Of a DNA stretch of 64,000 nt, positions 9,295 to 18,496 are shown piece by piece. The first letter of the stretch is position 1, and every line of letters begins with the position of its first letter. This stretch comes from DASYPQ01 sp041488095 (GTDB lineage: Bacteria; Planctomycetota; UBA1135; GCA-002686595), in contig JBGPOP010000010.1 of NCBI GenBank assembly GCA_041488095.1, forward strand, positions 56,382-120,381. Reading direction: 5' to 3'. The translations under genes were made by a program, and so were the position numbers. The notes below the pieces were generated by a model, which saw nothing but the letters and a program-made list of their open reading frames with translations, had not been told where the DNA came from and made no database searches.

Positions 9295-9360
9295 GAGGGT
9301 GTTCGGGATCCGCGCAGCACCGGGGCGACCTGATGGCTGCGGCCCGATCCGACGCTTCCC

Positions 9361-9370
9361 CTATATATAG
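9361..9370 (-). promoter_or_regulatory. AT-only palindrome, likely -10 region of the metal-transporter gene
   Basis: The decamer CTATATATAG is palindromic and stands out in a ~70% GC region. Read on the minus strand it supplies a TATATA -10 about 70 bases before the GTG at 9294. Being symmetric, it could also be an operator for a metal sensor. Confidence 0.45.
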
Positions 9371-9438
9371 CTGCCTGAAGGCGACCCGACCCGCGCCGGT
9401 TCGCGCGTGTTCCGGAACGGAAGCGAAGGACCACGCCA

Positions 9439-9460
9439 ACGCCGAGGAGCTCCTCGGCGT
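9439..9460. repeat. Perfect 22-base palindrome in the 9295-9636 intergenic region
   Basis: ACGCCGAGGAG followed by its exact reverse complement with no spacer. It lies in the 342-base gene-free stretch between the metal transporter and the ABC operon. The stretch also has the CTATATATAG box at 9361 and an AACTAGTT palindrome at 9517-9524, which may be part of the ABC operon promoter. No open frame there looks coding. Confidence 0.6.
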
Positions 9461-9636
9461 AGGCGCCCCGAAGCTCCGTTCCCGCGGCGGGCTTGCCTCC
9501 CGAGGTCGCGCGGGTTAACTAGTTGCCCCCCACCTCGGCCGACGCGGACCGAGCGCAGCGATCCGCCGGCGCGAACGCGCGACGGTCTCCGCACTCGATG
9601 GCGCGGCCCGACCCGGCCCCGCGAGCTTCTCCAACG

Positions 9637-10359
9637 ATGATCGAAATCAAGAACCTGTCCAAGCACTTCGGCCCCTTGAAGGCGGTCGACGGCATCACCT
9701 TCTCGGTGGGCCGCGGCGAGGTCCTGGGCTTCCTCGGCCCCAATGGCGCCGGCAAGTCGACCACGATGAAGATGGTCACCGGTTTCCTGACGCCTTCCGC
9801 CGGGAGAGTCAGCGTCTGCGGCCACGACATCGAGACCGACCCGATCGGCGCGAAGAGCAAGCTCGGCTACCTGCCGGAGGGAGCCCCCGCCTACCCCGAT
9901 ATGACCCCGGCGGCCTTTCTCGATTTCGTCGCCGATGTGCGCCGCTTGTCGGGCGAGGTCAAGGCCAAGCGCATCGCCGAGGTCGTGCGGCTCGTGCACC
10001 TCGAAGGCGTCCTCCAGCAGCGCATCGAGACGCTCTCGAAAGGATTCAAGCGGCGCGTGGGCCTCGCGCAGGCGATCCTGCACGACCCCGAGGTCCTCGT
10101 GCTCGACGAGCCCACTGACGGCCTCGACCCCAACCAGAAGCACGAGGTGCGCGCGCTGATCCGCCAGATGGCGAAGAACAAGGCCATCGTGCTCTCGACG
10201 CACATCCTCGAGGAGGTCGAGGCGGTCTGCACGCGCGCCATCATCATCGCGCGCGGCCGGATCCTGTTCGACGGCTCCCCCGCGGACTTGCAGAAGGAAG
10301 GTCCGCTCGACGAGGTGTTCCGCAGGATCACGACCGGCGACCGCGTGGCCGCAGGCTAG
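9637..10359 (+). CDS. ABC transporter ATP-binding protein, GldA/CcmA-like
   Basis: 240 residues. Walker A GPNGAGKST (about 37-45), signature LSKGFKRRVGLAQA (about 131-144), Walker B VLVLDEPTDGLD (about 150-161) and the H-loop STHILEE are all intact. It energises the membrane protein encoded next. A frame runs back to 9523, but the first 38 codons are low-complexity and homologues begin MIEIKNLSK, so ATG 9637 was chosen. First gene of a four-gene operon that matches the gliding-type gldA-gldF-gldG arrangement also found in non-gliding bacteria. Confidence 0.92.
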   Translation: MIEIKNLSKHFGPLKAVDGITFSVGRGEVLGFLGPNGAGKSTTMKMVTGFLTPSAGRVSVCGHDIETDPIGAKSKLGYLPEGAPAYPDMTPAAFLDFVADVRRLSGEVKAKRIAEVVRLVHLEGVLQQRIETLSKGFKRRVGLAQAILHDPEVLVLDEPTDGLDPNQKHEVRALIRQMAKNKAIVLSTHILEEVEAVCTRAIIIARGRILFDGSPADLQKEGPLDEVFRRITTGDRVAAG

Positions 10360-10390
10360 GCCCGGACACCGCGAGATCGAGGAACCCGGC

Positions 10391-11125
10391 ATGAGGAATA
10401 CGCTGACCCTGTTCAAGCGCGAGCTGCGCGGCTACTTCGCCACGCCCGTCGCCTACGTTTTCATCGTGATCTTCCTGATCCTGAACGGGTGGATCACGTT
10501 CTATCTGGGCGGCTTCTACGAGCAGGAGCGCGCCGACCTGCAGACCTTCTTCAACTTCCACCCGTGGCTGTACCTGTTCCTGATCCCGGCCGTGTCGATG
10601 CGCCTGTGGGCCGAGGAACGCAAGACGGGGACGATCGAGCTGCTCATGACGCTCCCGGTGACCATGTGGGAGACCGTGCTCGGCAAGTTCCTGGCGGCCT
10701 GGGCCTTCACCGCGATCGCGCTGTTCCTGACCTTCCCGATCTGGATCACGGTGAACTACCTCGGGAAGCCCGACAACGGCGTGATCCTGGCGAGCTACAT
10801 CGGGAGCTTCCTGATGGCCGGCGGCTACCTCGCTATCGGGGCGTGCATCTCCGCGGTGACCAAGAACCAGGTGATCGCCTTCGTCCTGACCGTGATGCTG
10901 TGCCTGGTCTTCATCCTGGCCGGGTTCCCGATGGTGCTGGACTTCGTCAGCGGCTGGACGCCCGAAGCGGTCGTCGATGCCGTGCGCTCGTTCAGCTTCC
11001 TGACGCACTTCAACTCGATCACCAAGGGCGTCATCGACGCGCGCGACTTCCTGTTCTTCGGATCGCTGATCGCGCTGTGCCTGTTCGCGAACGCGGTCCT
11101 CCTCGACCTCAAGAAGGCGGACTGA
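10391..11125 (+). CDS. ABC transporter permease, GldF/NosY-like
   Basis: 244 residues with six hydrophobic segments (about 18-38, 58-76, 100-125, 140-165, 168-190, 220-240). The sequence RELRGYFATPVAYVFI at the N-terminus and the loop RLWAEERKTGTIELLMTLPV are characteristic of ABC-2 type permeases next to GldG. It pairs with the ATPase 31 bases upstream. The substrate is unknown. Confidence 0.9.
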   Translation: MRNTLTLFKRELRGYFATPVAYVFIVIFLILNGWITFYLGGFYEQERADLQTFFNFHPWLYLFLIPAVSMRLWAEERKTGTIELLMTLPVTMWETVLGKFLAAWAFTAIALFLTFPIWITVNYLGKPDNGVILASYIGSFLMAGGYLAIGACISAVTKNQVIAFVLTVMLCLVFILAGFPMVLDFVSGWTPEAVVDAVRSFSFLTHFNSITKGVIDARDFLFFGSLIALCLFANAVLLDLKKAD

Positions 11126-11134
11126 GAGGCCTCC

Positions 11135-13066
11135 ATGAAGAAGACCATCCTCTCCACCACCGGATTGCTCCTGGCGGCGCTCCTGTTCCTGGGCTTCAAC
11201 ATCCTCGCGGTCGCGGGGCTCAAATCGGTGCGGATCGACCTGACCGAGAACAGGCTCTACACGCTCTCGCAGGGCACGCTCAACCTGCTCTCGGGTCTCC
11301 AGGCGCCGATCAAGCTGCGGCTGTACTTCTCCAAGAAGCTCGCTTCGGACGCGGGTGCGCTGACGAGCTACGCACAGCGAGTGCAGGAGCTTCTCGAGCA
11401 ATACGTCTCCCGCTCGCACGGCCAGCTCTCGCTCGAGGTGATCGATCCCCAGCCTTACACGGAGGAGGAGGATCGCGCGGTGGGTTTCGGCCTCCAGGGC
11501 GTTCCGGTCAGCGCGGGCGGCGAGATGCTGTACTTCGGCCTGGCCGGGACGAACTCGACCGACAAGGATGCGGTCATCCCCTTCATCCAGGAGAACAAGG
11601 AGGAGTCGCTCGAATACGACGTCACGAAGCTCGTCTACACGCTCTCGAACCCCAGGCAGCGCGTGATCGGCCTGCTGACGAAGCTGCCCATGGAGGGCAA
11701 CCCCATGGCGCGCTTCCAGGACCCGAACGCCGACGTGCAGGCCTGGGCGATCCTCGAACCGATGCGCCAACTCTTCGAGGTGCGCACGGTGCCCGCGACC
11801 GCGGAGAAGATCGACGCCGACATCGACGTCCTGATGGTCGCGCATCCGCAGGGGCTCTCGCAGCGGACGCTCTGGGCGATCGACCAGTACGTGCTCGGAG
11901 GAGGCAAGGTCCTGGCCTTCATCGATCCCTACTGCGAATCGCAACAGGTTCGCCAGGACCCGTCGAACCCGATGTCGGCCATGATGGCGAATCGCACGTC
12001 GGACCTCGGGCCGCTGCTCGCGGCTTGGGGCCTGGAGATGTCCGCCGAGGACCTCGCGGGCGACCGCGAGAGCGCGATGCGTGTGGGCTACAACGGCCTG
12101 CCCGTCGACTACATCCTGTACCTCGGCCTGCGCGGCGAGAAGGCCTGCTTCGCCAAGGACGACTTCGTCACCGGCAAGCTCGAGCTCGTCAACCTCGCCA
12201 CGGCGGGCGTGCTCAAGAAGAAGGAGGGCGCGACGACCACGGTGACGCCGCTCCTCCAGACGACCAAGCAGTCGATGCGCGTCAACCGGTCGAGCGTCCT
12301 GTTCGGCGCCGATCCGACCAAGGTCCTGGAGAGCTTCGTCTCGGGGAACGAGAGCCTGATGGTCGCCGCACGGATCAGCGGCCCGGTCAAGAGCGCCTTC
12401 CCCGACGGCAAGCCCAAGGCCGAGAAGCCCGAGGACGGTGCGGAGAAGCCCGAGGAGAAGCCGGCGGAGTCGCTCAAGGAGTCCAAGGGACCGGTCAACC
12501 TGATCGTCGTGGCCGACTGTGACGTTCTCGAGGACCACTTCTGGATGAAGTCCCAGAGCTTCTTCGGTCAGCGCATCCCGATCCCCATCGCCAACAACGG
12601 CGACTTCGTGATCAACGCGCTGGACAATCTTTCCGGCAGCAACGACCTGATCAGCCTGCGCAGCCGCGGCCGCTTCAACCGCCCGTTCGAGCGCGTGGCC
12701 GAGATCCGCCGAGCCGCGGACACGCACTTCGGGCAGAAGGTCAAGGAGCTGGAGGACAAGCTCAAGGACGCCGAGACCCGCATCAACGAGCTGCAGGGCC
12801 AGAAGGACGCCAAGACCAGCCTCATCCTCTCGCCCGAGCAGCAGAAGGAGGTCGAACGCTTCCGCGAGGAGCGCACCCAGACGCGCAAGGAGCTGCGCGC
12901 CATCAAGCACGACCGGGACAAGGACATCGAGGCCCTCGGCAGCCGGCTCAAATTCGCGAACATCCTTCTGATTCCGTTCCTCCTGGTCGTTGCGGTGTGT
13001 GCCTTGACCCTGGTGAGGGCGAGCCGCGCCAAGGCCGCCGCGGGAAGCGTCGGGCCGAGGAGCTGA
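11135..13066 (+). CDS. GldG-like ABC auxiliary membrane protein
   Basis: 643 residues with an N-terminal membrane anchor (about 5-28), a large extracytoplasmic part, a coiled coil rich in Lys/Glu/Asp (about 555-605) and a C-terminal membrane helix (about 613-632). The motif VDLTENRLYTLS-like (seen here as IDLTENRLYTLSQGT, about 35-50) starts the GldG / DUF4350-type domain. A charged Glu/Lys/Pro linker lies near 420-450. Family members form the large periplasmic component of the GldFG exporter. Nine bases separate it from the permease. Confidence 0.88.
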   Translation: MKKTILSTTGLLLAALLFLGFNILAVAGLKSVRIDLTENRLYTLSQGTLNLLSGLQAPIKLRLYFSKKLASDAGALTSYAQRVQELLEQYVSRSHGQLSLEVIDPQPYTEEEDRAVGFGLQGVPVSAGGEMLYFGLAGTNSTDKDAVIPFIQENKEESLEYDVTKLVYTLSNPRQRVIGLLTKLPMEGNPMARFQDPNADVQAWAILEPMRQLFEVRTVPATAEKIDADIDVLMVAHPQGLSQRTLWAIDQYVLGGGKVLAFIDPYCESQQVRQDPSNPMSAMMANRTSDLGPLLAAWGLEMSAEDLAGDRESAMRVGYNGLPVDYILYLGLRGEKACFAKDDFVTGKLELVNLATAGVLKKKEGATTTVTPLLQTTKQSMRVNRSSVLFGADPTKVLESFVSGNESLMVAARISGPVKSAFPDGKPKAEKPEDGAEKPEEKPAESLKESKGPVNLIVVADCDVLEDHFWMKSQSFFGQRIPIPIANNGDFVINALDNLSGSNDLISLRSRGRFNRPFERVAEIRRAADTHFGQKVKELEDKLKDAETRINELQGQKDAKTSLILSPEQQKEVERFREERTQTRKELRAIKHDRDKDIEALGSRLKFANILLIPFLLVVAVCALTLVRASRAKAAAGSVGPRS

Positions 13067-13069
13067 GCC

Positions 13070-14389
13070 ATGAACTCGCGATCCCTGTTTCTCCTGGCCG
13101 GCGCGACCGCGCTCGTCGCGATCGTCGCGGCGATGACCCTGCGACATCGCGAGTCGGCCGTCCAGGCCAGACCGGGCGGGGACAAGCTCTTCCCCGGTCT
13201 CGCGGCCTCGATCAACGACGTGACCTCGATCAAGCTGAAGCGCAAGGACGGCGAGTGCACGCTGCAGCGCACCGGCGAAACCTGGGGGCTCGTCGAGAAG
13301 AAGGGCTACCCGGTCGAGATGGCCGCGGTGCGCAAGAGCCTGATCGGGATCTCCGACCTCAAGACGGCCGAAGAGAGGACCGACGATCCCAAGCTCTACT
13401 CGAAGCTCGGCGTCGACGATCCCGGAGCCGAGGGCTCGACGTCGACGCTCGTCACGCTCCTGGACGCGAGCGGCAAGGAGCTCGCCTCCCTGATCGTCGG
13501 CAAGGAGCACAGCGGAAAGAGCTTCTCGGGCCCGCGGCAGATCTACGTGCGCAGGGCCGGCGAAGCGCGCTCCTGGCTCGCCAGCGGCGAGGTCGACCTG
13601 CACGAGAAGAGCATCGAGTGGTTGGACAAGAAGATCCTCGAGGTCAAGCGCGAGCGCGTCCGCGCGGTAGAGGTCCGCCATGCCGACGGCGAGGTCGTGC
13701 TGGTCGACCGCGACAAACCCGAGACGAACGACTTCACCCTCCACGACATCCCGGAGGGCCAGGAGCCGTCCTTCCCCTCGGCGCCCAGTGCGCTCGGATC
13801 CGCTCTCGAATGGCTGAATCTCGAGGACGTCGTCCCCGTCGGCGAGGTGGACATGAGCACGGGGACGGCCTCGACGACGAAGTTCTCGTGCTTCGACGGC
13901 CTGACGATCACGGCGACGACCAAGAACGACGGCGAGAAGACCTACGCACGCTTCGAAGCCGCCTACGAGAAGCCGCCCGAGAGGGCCGGGCCGCCGCCTC
14001 CGCCGGAAGGGGCGGACCAGAAGGACGGCGCCGCGGAAGGCGAGAAGAAGCCCGACGGCGACAAGAAGGACGCACCGGAGAAGCCGAAGACCAAGACTCC
14101 GGAGGAGGTCCAGAAGGAGGTCGCGGACCTCAACGCGCGCTTCTCGCAGTGGAGCTACGTGATCCCGAGCTACAACAAGGCGAGCTTCCAGAAGAAGAAG
14201 GCCGAGCTGTTGAAGGACAAGGCTCCGCCGCCTGCGCCCGCCGGCCCGGACGATGCACCCACGGAGCCGGCCCCGCCGGGCGAGTCGCCGAGGACCGAGC
14301 CTCCGCAGGCTCCGGTGAAGCCGCCCCAGGACGCGGGCGTCAAGCCCGGGAGCCCGCCCGAATCGAAGCCGCCACGGTTCGGTGGGTGA
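13070..14389 (+). CDS. DUF4340 domain protein of the GldFG-type operon
   Basis: 439 residues with one N-terminal membrane segment (about 4-24) and an extracytoplasmic body with repeated beta motifs such as SIKLKRKDGECTLQRTG and WGLVEKKGYPV, typical of DUF4340, which commonly follows gldG. Residues ~305-350 are a Lys/Glu/Pro-rich linker and the last ~60 are a Pro-rich low-complexity tail. Three bases separate it from the GldG-like gene. Its 3' end overlaps the convergent glycosylase gene by 50 bases; the low-complexity tail is what overlaps. Confidence 0.85.
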   Translation: MNSRSLFLLAGATALVAIVAAMTLRHRESAVQARPGGDKLFPGLAASINDVTSIKLKRKDGECTLQRTGETWGLVEKKGYPVEMAAVRKSLIGISDLKTAEERTDDPKLYSKLGVDDPGAEGSTSTLVTLLDASGKELASLIVGKEHSGKSFSGPRQIYVRRAGEARSWLASGEVDLHEKSIEWLDKKILEVKRERVRAVEVRHADGEVVLVDRDKPETNDFTLHDIPEGQEPSFPSAPSALGSALEWLNLEDVVPVGEVDMSTGTASTTKFSCFDGLTITATTKNDGEKTYARFEAAYEKPPERAGPPPPPEGADQKDGAAEGEKKPDGDKKDAPEKPKTKTPEEVQKEVADLNARFSQWSYVIPSYNKASFQKKKAELLKDKAPPPAPAGPDDAPTEPAPPGESPRTEPPQAPVKPPQDAGVKPGSPPESKPPRFGG

Positions 14390-15008
14390 GAGGACCGAGT
14401 TGGGCGCGAGACACGAACGGGTTTTCGCGCAGGTAGAAGCGCAGAGGCAGGTCCGCCGCTCGCGTGATCCCGACGCGAGCAGTCCGCACGATCTGCGTCC
14501 GGCCACGGCCGCGCGACCCCGGCTCGAAGATCCCGAGCGGGCCGCGGGTGAGGTCGGTGCCGTCGTGTCGGCGCGATAGCCCCATCGCCTGCACGAGCTT
14601 GCCCGGCCCGTTGCAGAGGCCGCGATCCGGGACGGGGCCCCGGCGCGAGCGCATGATTTCCAGCCCCTCGACGGGCTCGAGCGCGCGCAGCAGCACCGCC
14701 TCTCCCACCCCCTCCGGCGCGGTGACGACGTTCACGCAGTGATGGACGCCGTAGATGAAGTACACGTAGGCGTGCCCGGGCGGGCCGAACATGGTCACGT
14801 TGCGCTTCGTGCGACCCCGCCGAGAGTGCGCCGCGGGATCGTCGCGGAGATACGCCTCGGTCTCGACGACGATGCCGGCGGTCCGCCCCTCCGGGGAATC
14901 GTGGACGAGCAGCTTGCCGAGCAGGGCGCGCGCGACGGCGACGGTCGTCCGCTCGTAGAAGGATCGCGGGAGCCTGCGCCTCAGGCGCTCAACCCTTGCG
15001 GTCGCCAC
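14340..15008 (-). CDS. DNA-3-methyladenine glycosylase, AAG/MPG family
   Basis: 222 residues. Contains VVETEAYL (catalytic Glu in the family), DDPAAHSRRGRTKRN, MFGPPGHAYVYFIYG and NVVT, and the LCNGPGKLVQAMGL block. The enzyme removes alkylated purines to start base excision repair. Start is GTG at 15008, overlapping the upstream methylase by 20 bases; no strong ribosome site is seen. The last ~17 codons overlap the convergent DUF4340 gene on the other strand. Confidence 0.93.
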   Translation of the reverse strand: MATARVERLRRRLPRSFYERTTVAVARALLGKLLVHDSPEGRTAGIVVETEAYLRDDPAAHSRRGRTKRNVTMFGPPGHAYVYFIYGVHHCVNVVTAPEGVGEAVLLRALEPVEGLEIMRSRRGPVPDRGLCNGPGKLVQAMGLSRRHDGTDLTRGPLGIFEPGSRGRGRTQIVRTARVGITRAADLPLRFYLRENPFVSRAQLGPLTHRTVAASIRAGSRA

Positions 15009-15714
15009 GGCGGCTCGCGCCCTTCTCGCGTTGCTTCTTGAAGATCAGGAGGTGGTTGAACCCGCGCAGGAAGAAGTTCTCCTCCGCAGCCGCCCGGTGG
15101 TAGTTGGGCCGATCCAGCTTGCGGTTCCCGCGCACGACGGCCACGTGGTCGACCGGCCGGAATCGTTGCGCGAGCATCCCGTAGAACGTGGCCCCGATGC
15201 CGACGAAGCCGCGTTTCTTCCGGAAGCTGTCGCCGCAGTACACCGCCAGGTAGCGCCGGTCCCGCAAGACGCGATCGGCCTCCTCGAAGACCTTCCCCAT
15301 CGCTTCGAAGTACTCCGTCCCGAAAGCGTCCAGCTCGCCGATGCACTCTTCCCGGCCCGAGTACTCGAGGTGGGTCGAGTAGGGCGGGTCCATGAACACG
15401 AAGTCGGCCTTGCCCTCCTCCACGGGCAGCTTGCGCGCGTCGGCGCGGAACACGTCCGGACGCTGGGGCTGAACGTCGTAGCCCAGCGCGCGTCGCCCCA
15501 GGCTCCGCGCCACGTCGAGCGTGGTCCCGCCGCCGCAGAAGGGATCGACGACGAGATCGCCCTCCCGCGAGTAGCGCTCGAGCAGGTTCCAGATCACCCA
15601 CGCCGGCGTCGCGCCCGGGTAGGCCGGGATCCCCATGGGCCGGTCGCCGTACTGCGCCGAGGGGTGGTACCACAGCGTCGTGGTCTGGAGCTTGAGCGGC
15701 GGCTTCGCGTCCAT
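14989..15714 (-). CDS. DNA (or RNA) N4/N6-methyltransferase, DPPY type
   Basis: 241 residues. The SAM-binding motif VVDPFCGGGTTLDVA (about 54-68) precedes the catalytic FMDPPYSTHLEYSG (about 109-122), which is the beta-class or TRM11-like order reversed to FxGxG first. No target-recognition domain is obvious and no restriction endonuclease is adjacent, so it is an orphan methylase or a tRNA-guanine-type methylase. It lies upstream of the alkylation glycosylase with a 20-base overlap. Confidence 0.82.
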   Translation of the reverse strand: MDAKPPLKLQTTTLWYHPSAQYGDRPMGIPAYPGATPAWVIWNLLERYSREGDLVVDPFCGGGTTLDVARSLGRRALGYDVQPQRPDVFRADARKLPVEEGKADFVFMDPPYSTHLEYSGREECIGELDAFGTEYFEAMGKVFEEADRVLRDRRYLAVYCGDSFRKKRGFVGIGATFYGMLAQRFRPVDHVAVVRGNRKLDRPNYHRAAAEENFFLRGFNHLLIFKKQREKGASRRGDRKG

Positions 15715-15765
15715 GCTGGCCGCGCGAGTCTACGCGCAGCCGGAAGGGGAGGGTCGAGCGCGCGG

Positions 15766-16179
15766 CTAGCGACCTGCCTCGCCCACTACCCGATCCTCGA
15801 CAGACCCGCTCGAATCCGGCGCCCAGATGCCGGGTGCGGACGGCGGAGAAGTCGGCTCCTGGGCCGGCTGCGATCCGCTCGGGATGGCCCCGAGGTCGGG
15901 CGCGTTCTCCTCGTTCCCAGGGGCGAAGGCGGGGACCGCGCGGGTCTCGGGGCACCGCCCCCGGGGGGAGGATCCCTCCTTCAAGGCAGCGTCGCAGGAG
16001 CAAGCCCGGTGTGGAATGCGACCGCTCTCGAGGTATTCGCGGACGCTGATCGCGATACCCGAAAGGAGCATCGCCACGAGGATGGCGAGGCTCTTCACGG
16101 AGATGAAGCGGGGGACGGGGTCGAGGGCCGAGCGCATGAGCCGTATCCTAGGCGCGCCGTACGAGGAGGATACGTTCAT
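15766..16179 (-). CDS. Small single-span membrane protein, unknown
   Basis: 137 residues if ATG 16179 is used. One membrane helix at about 28-48 (SLAILVAMLLSGIAISV), then a Cys-containing segment (RACSCDAALKEG) and a Pro/Ser/Glu-rich tail with no known domain. A second ATG at 16137 (MRSALDPVPRF) sits 7 bases after a TAGGAT box and could be a leaderless start. The family is unknown. It lies between the inositol synthase and the methylase on the same strand. Confidence 0.45.
   Translation of the reverse strand: MNVSSSYGAPRIRLMRSALDPVPRFISVKSLAILVAMLLSGIAISVREYLESGRIPHRACSCDAALKEGSSPRGRCPETRAVPAFAPGNEENAPDLGAIPSGSQPAQEPTSPPSAPGIWAPDSSGSVEDRVVGEAGR
16145..16150 (-). promoter_or_regulatory. TAGGAT -10-like box
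   Basis: On the minus strand TAGGAT ends seven bases before an in-frame ATG (16137) of the small membrane protein, the spacing expected if transcription begins at that start codon. A similar box lies upstream of fabI, asparaginase and the 58.2-kb radical SAM gene. Confidence 0.3.
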
Positions 16180-16235
16180 ATTCCCGCCGACCTGCCCCCG
16201 GATCAAGGTCGCAGGCGCTCTCGAGCCAAGCCGCG

Positions 16236-17495
16236 TCAGCGCCGCGGGGTCGGCCGCCCCGGCGCGCCCGCGGCGCGAGCCGCCTGGTGCCTCTCCGCGT
16301 AGTCCAGGAGTGCCTGGAACTGCGCCCGGAAGTCGTGGGTCCCCCCGGCGATCGGCGCCTTGAAGAAGCTCGCCGTCTGCGCCATCTCCCCCGCCTCGCC
16401 GCACTGCGCGGCGAATCCCGCCAGACGTACGAGGTCGAGCACGAGCGGCGCCGCGAGGGCCGAGTCGCTGCCCGACCAGGTGAACTGCAAGCTCATGCGT
16501 GCACCCAGGAAGCCCTCGAAGTGCACGAAGTCCCAGGCCGTCTTCCAGTCCTTGAGCGAGGGCACGAAGTCGATGCCCACGCGCGTGTGCACGCGGTCGT
16601 CCTTCAGGATCGAGCGCAGGGCCTCGTCCTTGTTCCGGAGCTTGGCCGCGCGGTGGGCGCCGTCGGTGAGGACCTCGCCGTCGCGGTTTCCGAGCATGTT
16701 GTAGCCTTGCCACGCGAGCACGCGCAGGTTGCGCGCGGTGAACATCGGGGCCAGGACGGTCTTGACCAGCGTCTCGCCGGTCTTCCCGTCGTTGCCGCAG
16801 TGCGGCAGACCACGCTGCTTCGCGAGCTCGCGCAGCGCGGGGATCGACGAGCCCAGGCTGGGAGTGAAGTTGACGTAGGGGCAGCCAACCGTGAGCGCCG
16901 CGTAGGCATAGAGGACCGAAGCGGGCTGGGCGCGCTTCTCGTCGAGCGCGCGCTCGAACCGCGCCAGGCTCACCCACTCAGGCTGCTCGGGGCGGGCCGC
17001 CTCCGTGCTCGCCAGGTTGACCACGACCACGAGGCCAGGGGTCTCCTTGGAGCGGAACGCCGCGATGTCGGCCGCGATGCGCTCGACCTGCTCGCGAGGC
17101 GGCGCGGAGCCGAGTCTCGCGGCGGCCGGATCGATCCCGGGGAGATTCATGTCCAACGGGTCGATCGCACCGGAGAGGATGCGCGCAGCGCCGGCTTCCA
17201 CGTCTGCCCGCGCGCGCTCGACGAGGTGCTCGGTGAGGATCCCCTGCCGCACGAGCTCCGCGGCCGAGGCGCCGAGATCCCGCGCGCAGACGTCGTGCCC
17301 GCCGAGCACGAGACCCTCGAGGGGCGCGAGGGGCAGTCGCGAGAGGGGTTCCCGCTCCGTGCACAGGCCCACGGGCTCCAGGATCCCCGCGCGCAGCCCC
17401 GCCAGACCGTAGGACACGCAGGTCGAGATGGACCCGCGCGCGCCGATCAGCCACACGCCGAGGCGCCGGAGATCGCTCGCCGGGGCAGGGCTCAT
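16236..17495 (-). CDS. ino1: Inositol-3-phosphate synthase (myo-inositol-1-phosphate synthase)
   Basis: 419 residues, the length of the prokaryotic form. NAD-binding N-terminus GVWLIGARGSIST, then VNLASTEAA, VNFTPSLGSS, the core catalytic GNDGKTGETLVKTVLAP (about 233-249) and WQGYNMLGNRDG (about 263-274). It converts glucose-6-phosphate to inositol-3-phosphate, the precursor of inositol lipids or compatible solutes. The ATG overlaps the stop of the upstream membrane protein (ATGA), so it is the third gene of a YdjY - membrane protein - ino1 run. The longer frame upstream is antisense-type sequence and was trimmed. Confidence 0.92.
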   Translation of the reverse strand: MSPAPASDLRRLGVWLIGARGSISTCVSYGLAGLRAGILEPVGLCTEREPLSRLPLAPLEGLVLGGHDVCARDLGASAAELVRQGILTEHLVERARADVEAGAARILSGAIDPLDMNLPGIDPAAARLGSAPPREQVERIAADIAAFRSKETPGLVVVVNLASTEAARPEQPEWVSLARFERALDEKRAQPASVLYAYAALTVGCPYVNFTPSLGSSIPALRELAKQRGLPHCGNDGKTGETLVKTVLAPMFTARNLRVLAWQGYNMLGNRDGEVLTDGAHRAAKLRNKDEALRSILKDDRVHTRVGIDFVPSLKDWKTAWDFVHFEGFLGARMSLQFTWSGSDSALAAPLVLDLVRLAGFAAQCGEAGEMAQTASFFKAPIAGGTHDFRAQFQALLDYAERHQAARAAGAPGRPTPRR

Positions 17496-18496
17496 CGCGG
17501 TCGGCCGCCGCCGGCCGCGCGCCGGGACTCGATCCAGCGATCGACGACTGCGTCGTAGCGCGCAGGCCACCAGCGCCATGCACCGACGCCCGCCTCGGCT
17601 GCAGAGCCTGGCCCGCTGGCTGTACTTGCGCCGGGCGCGTGGACCCCGGGCGGCGCGGAGTCGGGACGGAGCGGGTCTTTCATGGACGCGTTCGGATGTC
17701 GATCGGCCCGGGCATCCGGACCCGCCATTGTGCCGTCCGCCGCGCCGGGCGTCACTCCCGCGGGCGCAAGAGCGGGCCGGAGCGCCTCGAGCCGGCGCGA
17801 AACTTCGCGCACGTGGGCCGTCAGCAGGTCCGGGGAGGCTCCCGGATCCTGAGCGCGAGCACGAATCCGATCGGCCTCTGCGGCCAGGACATTCAGTTCG
17901 TCCGCCTCCTTCGCCGTGATTCCCGGCGACGACGCCAGCCGCTCCGCCTCGGACCGGAGGAGCTCCGCCTGAGCGAGGATCGCCTTCCCGCCCTCCATCG
18001 TCGCCCCTCCCGAAGCGCGATCTCCGCGCTGCGCCGGAAGACCGTCGACCGCCAGTCCCCAGAGAGCCGCGGCCACGCAAGGCACGGCGAGCAGGGCCGC
18101 TGACGAGCGCAGCGATTCGCGCAGGTAGCGCGCCGCCGAAACCGCGGGTGCGACGCGCGCGGCGAGGAGCCCCGCCAGGGACGAAGGCGACCCGAGCCTC
18201 TCGGCCTCGAAGGCCGTGAGCAGCGCTCCGGAGAGGCCCGCATTCCGGTCGATCGCGCGTGCGACGGAAGCCTCGTCGCCGCGCCGCTCGGACCACCAGG
18301 CGGCCGCGGCGAGGATCGCGGCGAGGATCGCGGCTGCGAATGCCTGGGCATCCGCTGCGAGAGCGCCCGCGGCGACGGCAGCCGCCAGCGTGACGAGTCC
18401 AGCCGAAGCGCCGATCAGAAGGCTCTCGCCCCCGACCAGGACGAGGTGTGCCCGGCGCGCCGAGCGCACCCTCGCGCTAACGACCCTCGCCGCCAT
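17492..18496 (-). CDS. Membrane protein with coiled coil, unknown
   Basis: 334 residues. Two hydrophobic segments at about 22-42 and 48-68, another near 133-150, then an Ala/Glu/Arg-rich coiled coil (about 170-245) and a Pro/Ala/Gly-rich linker leading to a conserved-looking WWPARYDAVVDRWIESR C-terminus. The pattern resembles large Planctomycete membrane proteins with paired helices near the N-terminus but matches no named family with confidence. It overlaps genes at both ends (20 bases upstream, 4 bases with ino1), indicating translational coupling. Confidence 0.65.
   Translation of the reverse strand: MAARVVSARVRSARRAHLVLVGGESLLIGASAGLVTLAAAVAAGALAADAQAFAAAILAAILAAAAWWSERRGDEASVARAIDRNAGLSGALLTAFEAERLGSPSSLAGLLAARVAPAVSAARYLRESLRSSAALLAVPCVAAALWGLAVDGLPAQRGDRASGGATMEGGKAILAQAELLRSEAERLASSPGITAKEADELNVLAAEADRIRARAQDPGASPDLLTAHVREVSRRLEALRPALAPAGVTPGAADGTMAGPDARADRHPNASMKDPLRPDSAPPGVHAPGASTASGPGSAAEAGVGAWRWWPARYDAVVDRWIESRRAAGGGRPR

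Noticed and set aside
10328..14506. A 1392-codon open frame on the minus strand across the ABC operon
   Set aside because: It is antisense to four well-supported genes. It is Arg/Glu/Val/Leu-rich without domains, a known effect of high GC on the opposite strand.
14989..15714. Restriction-modification system
   Set aside because: Only the methylase is present; no endonuclease or specificity gene is adjacent.
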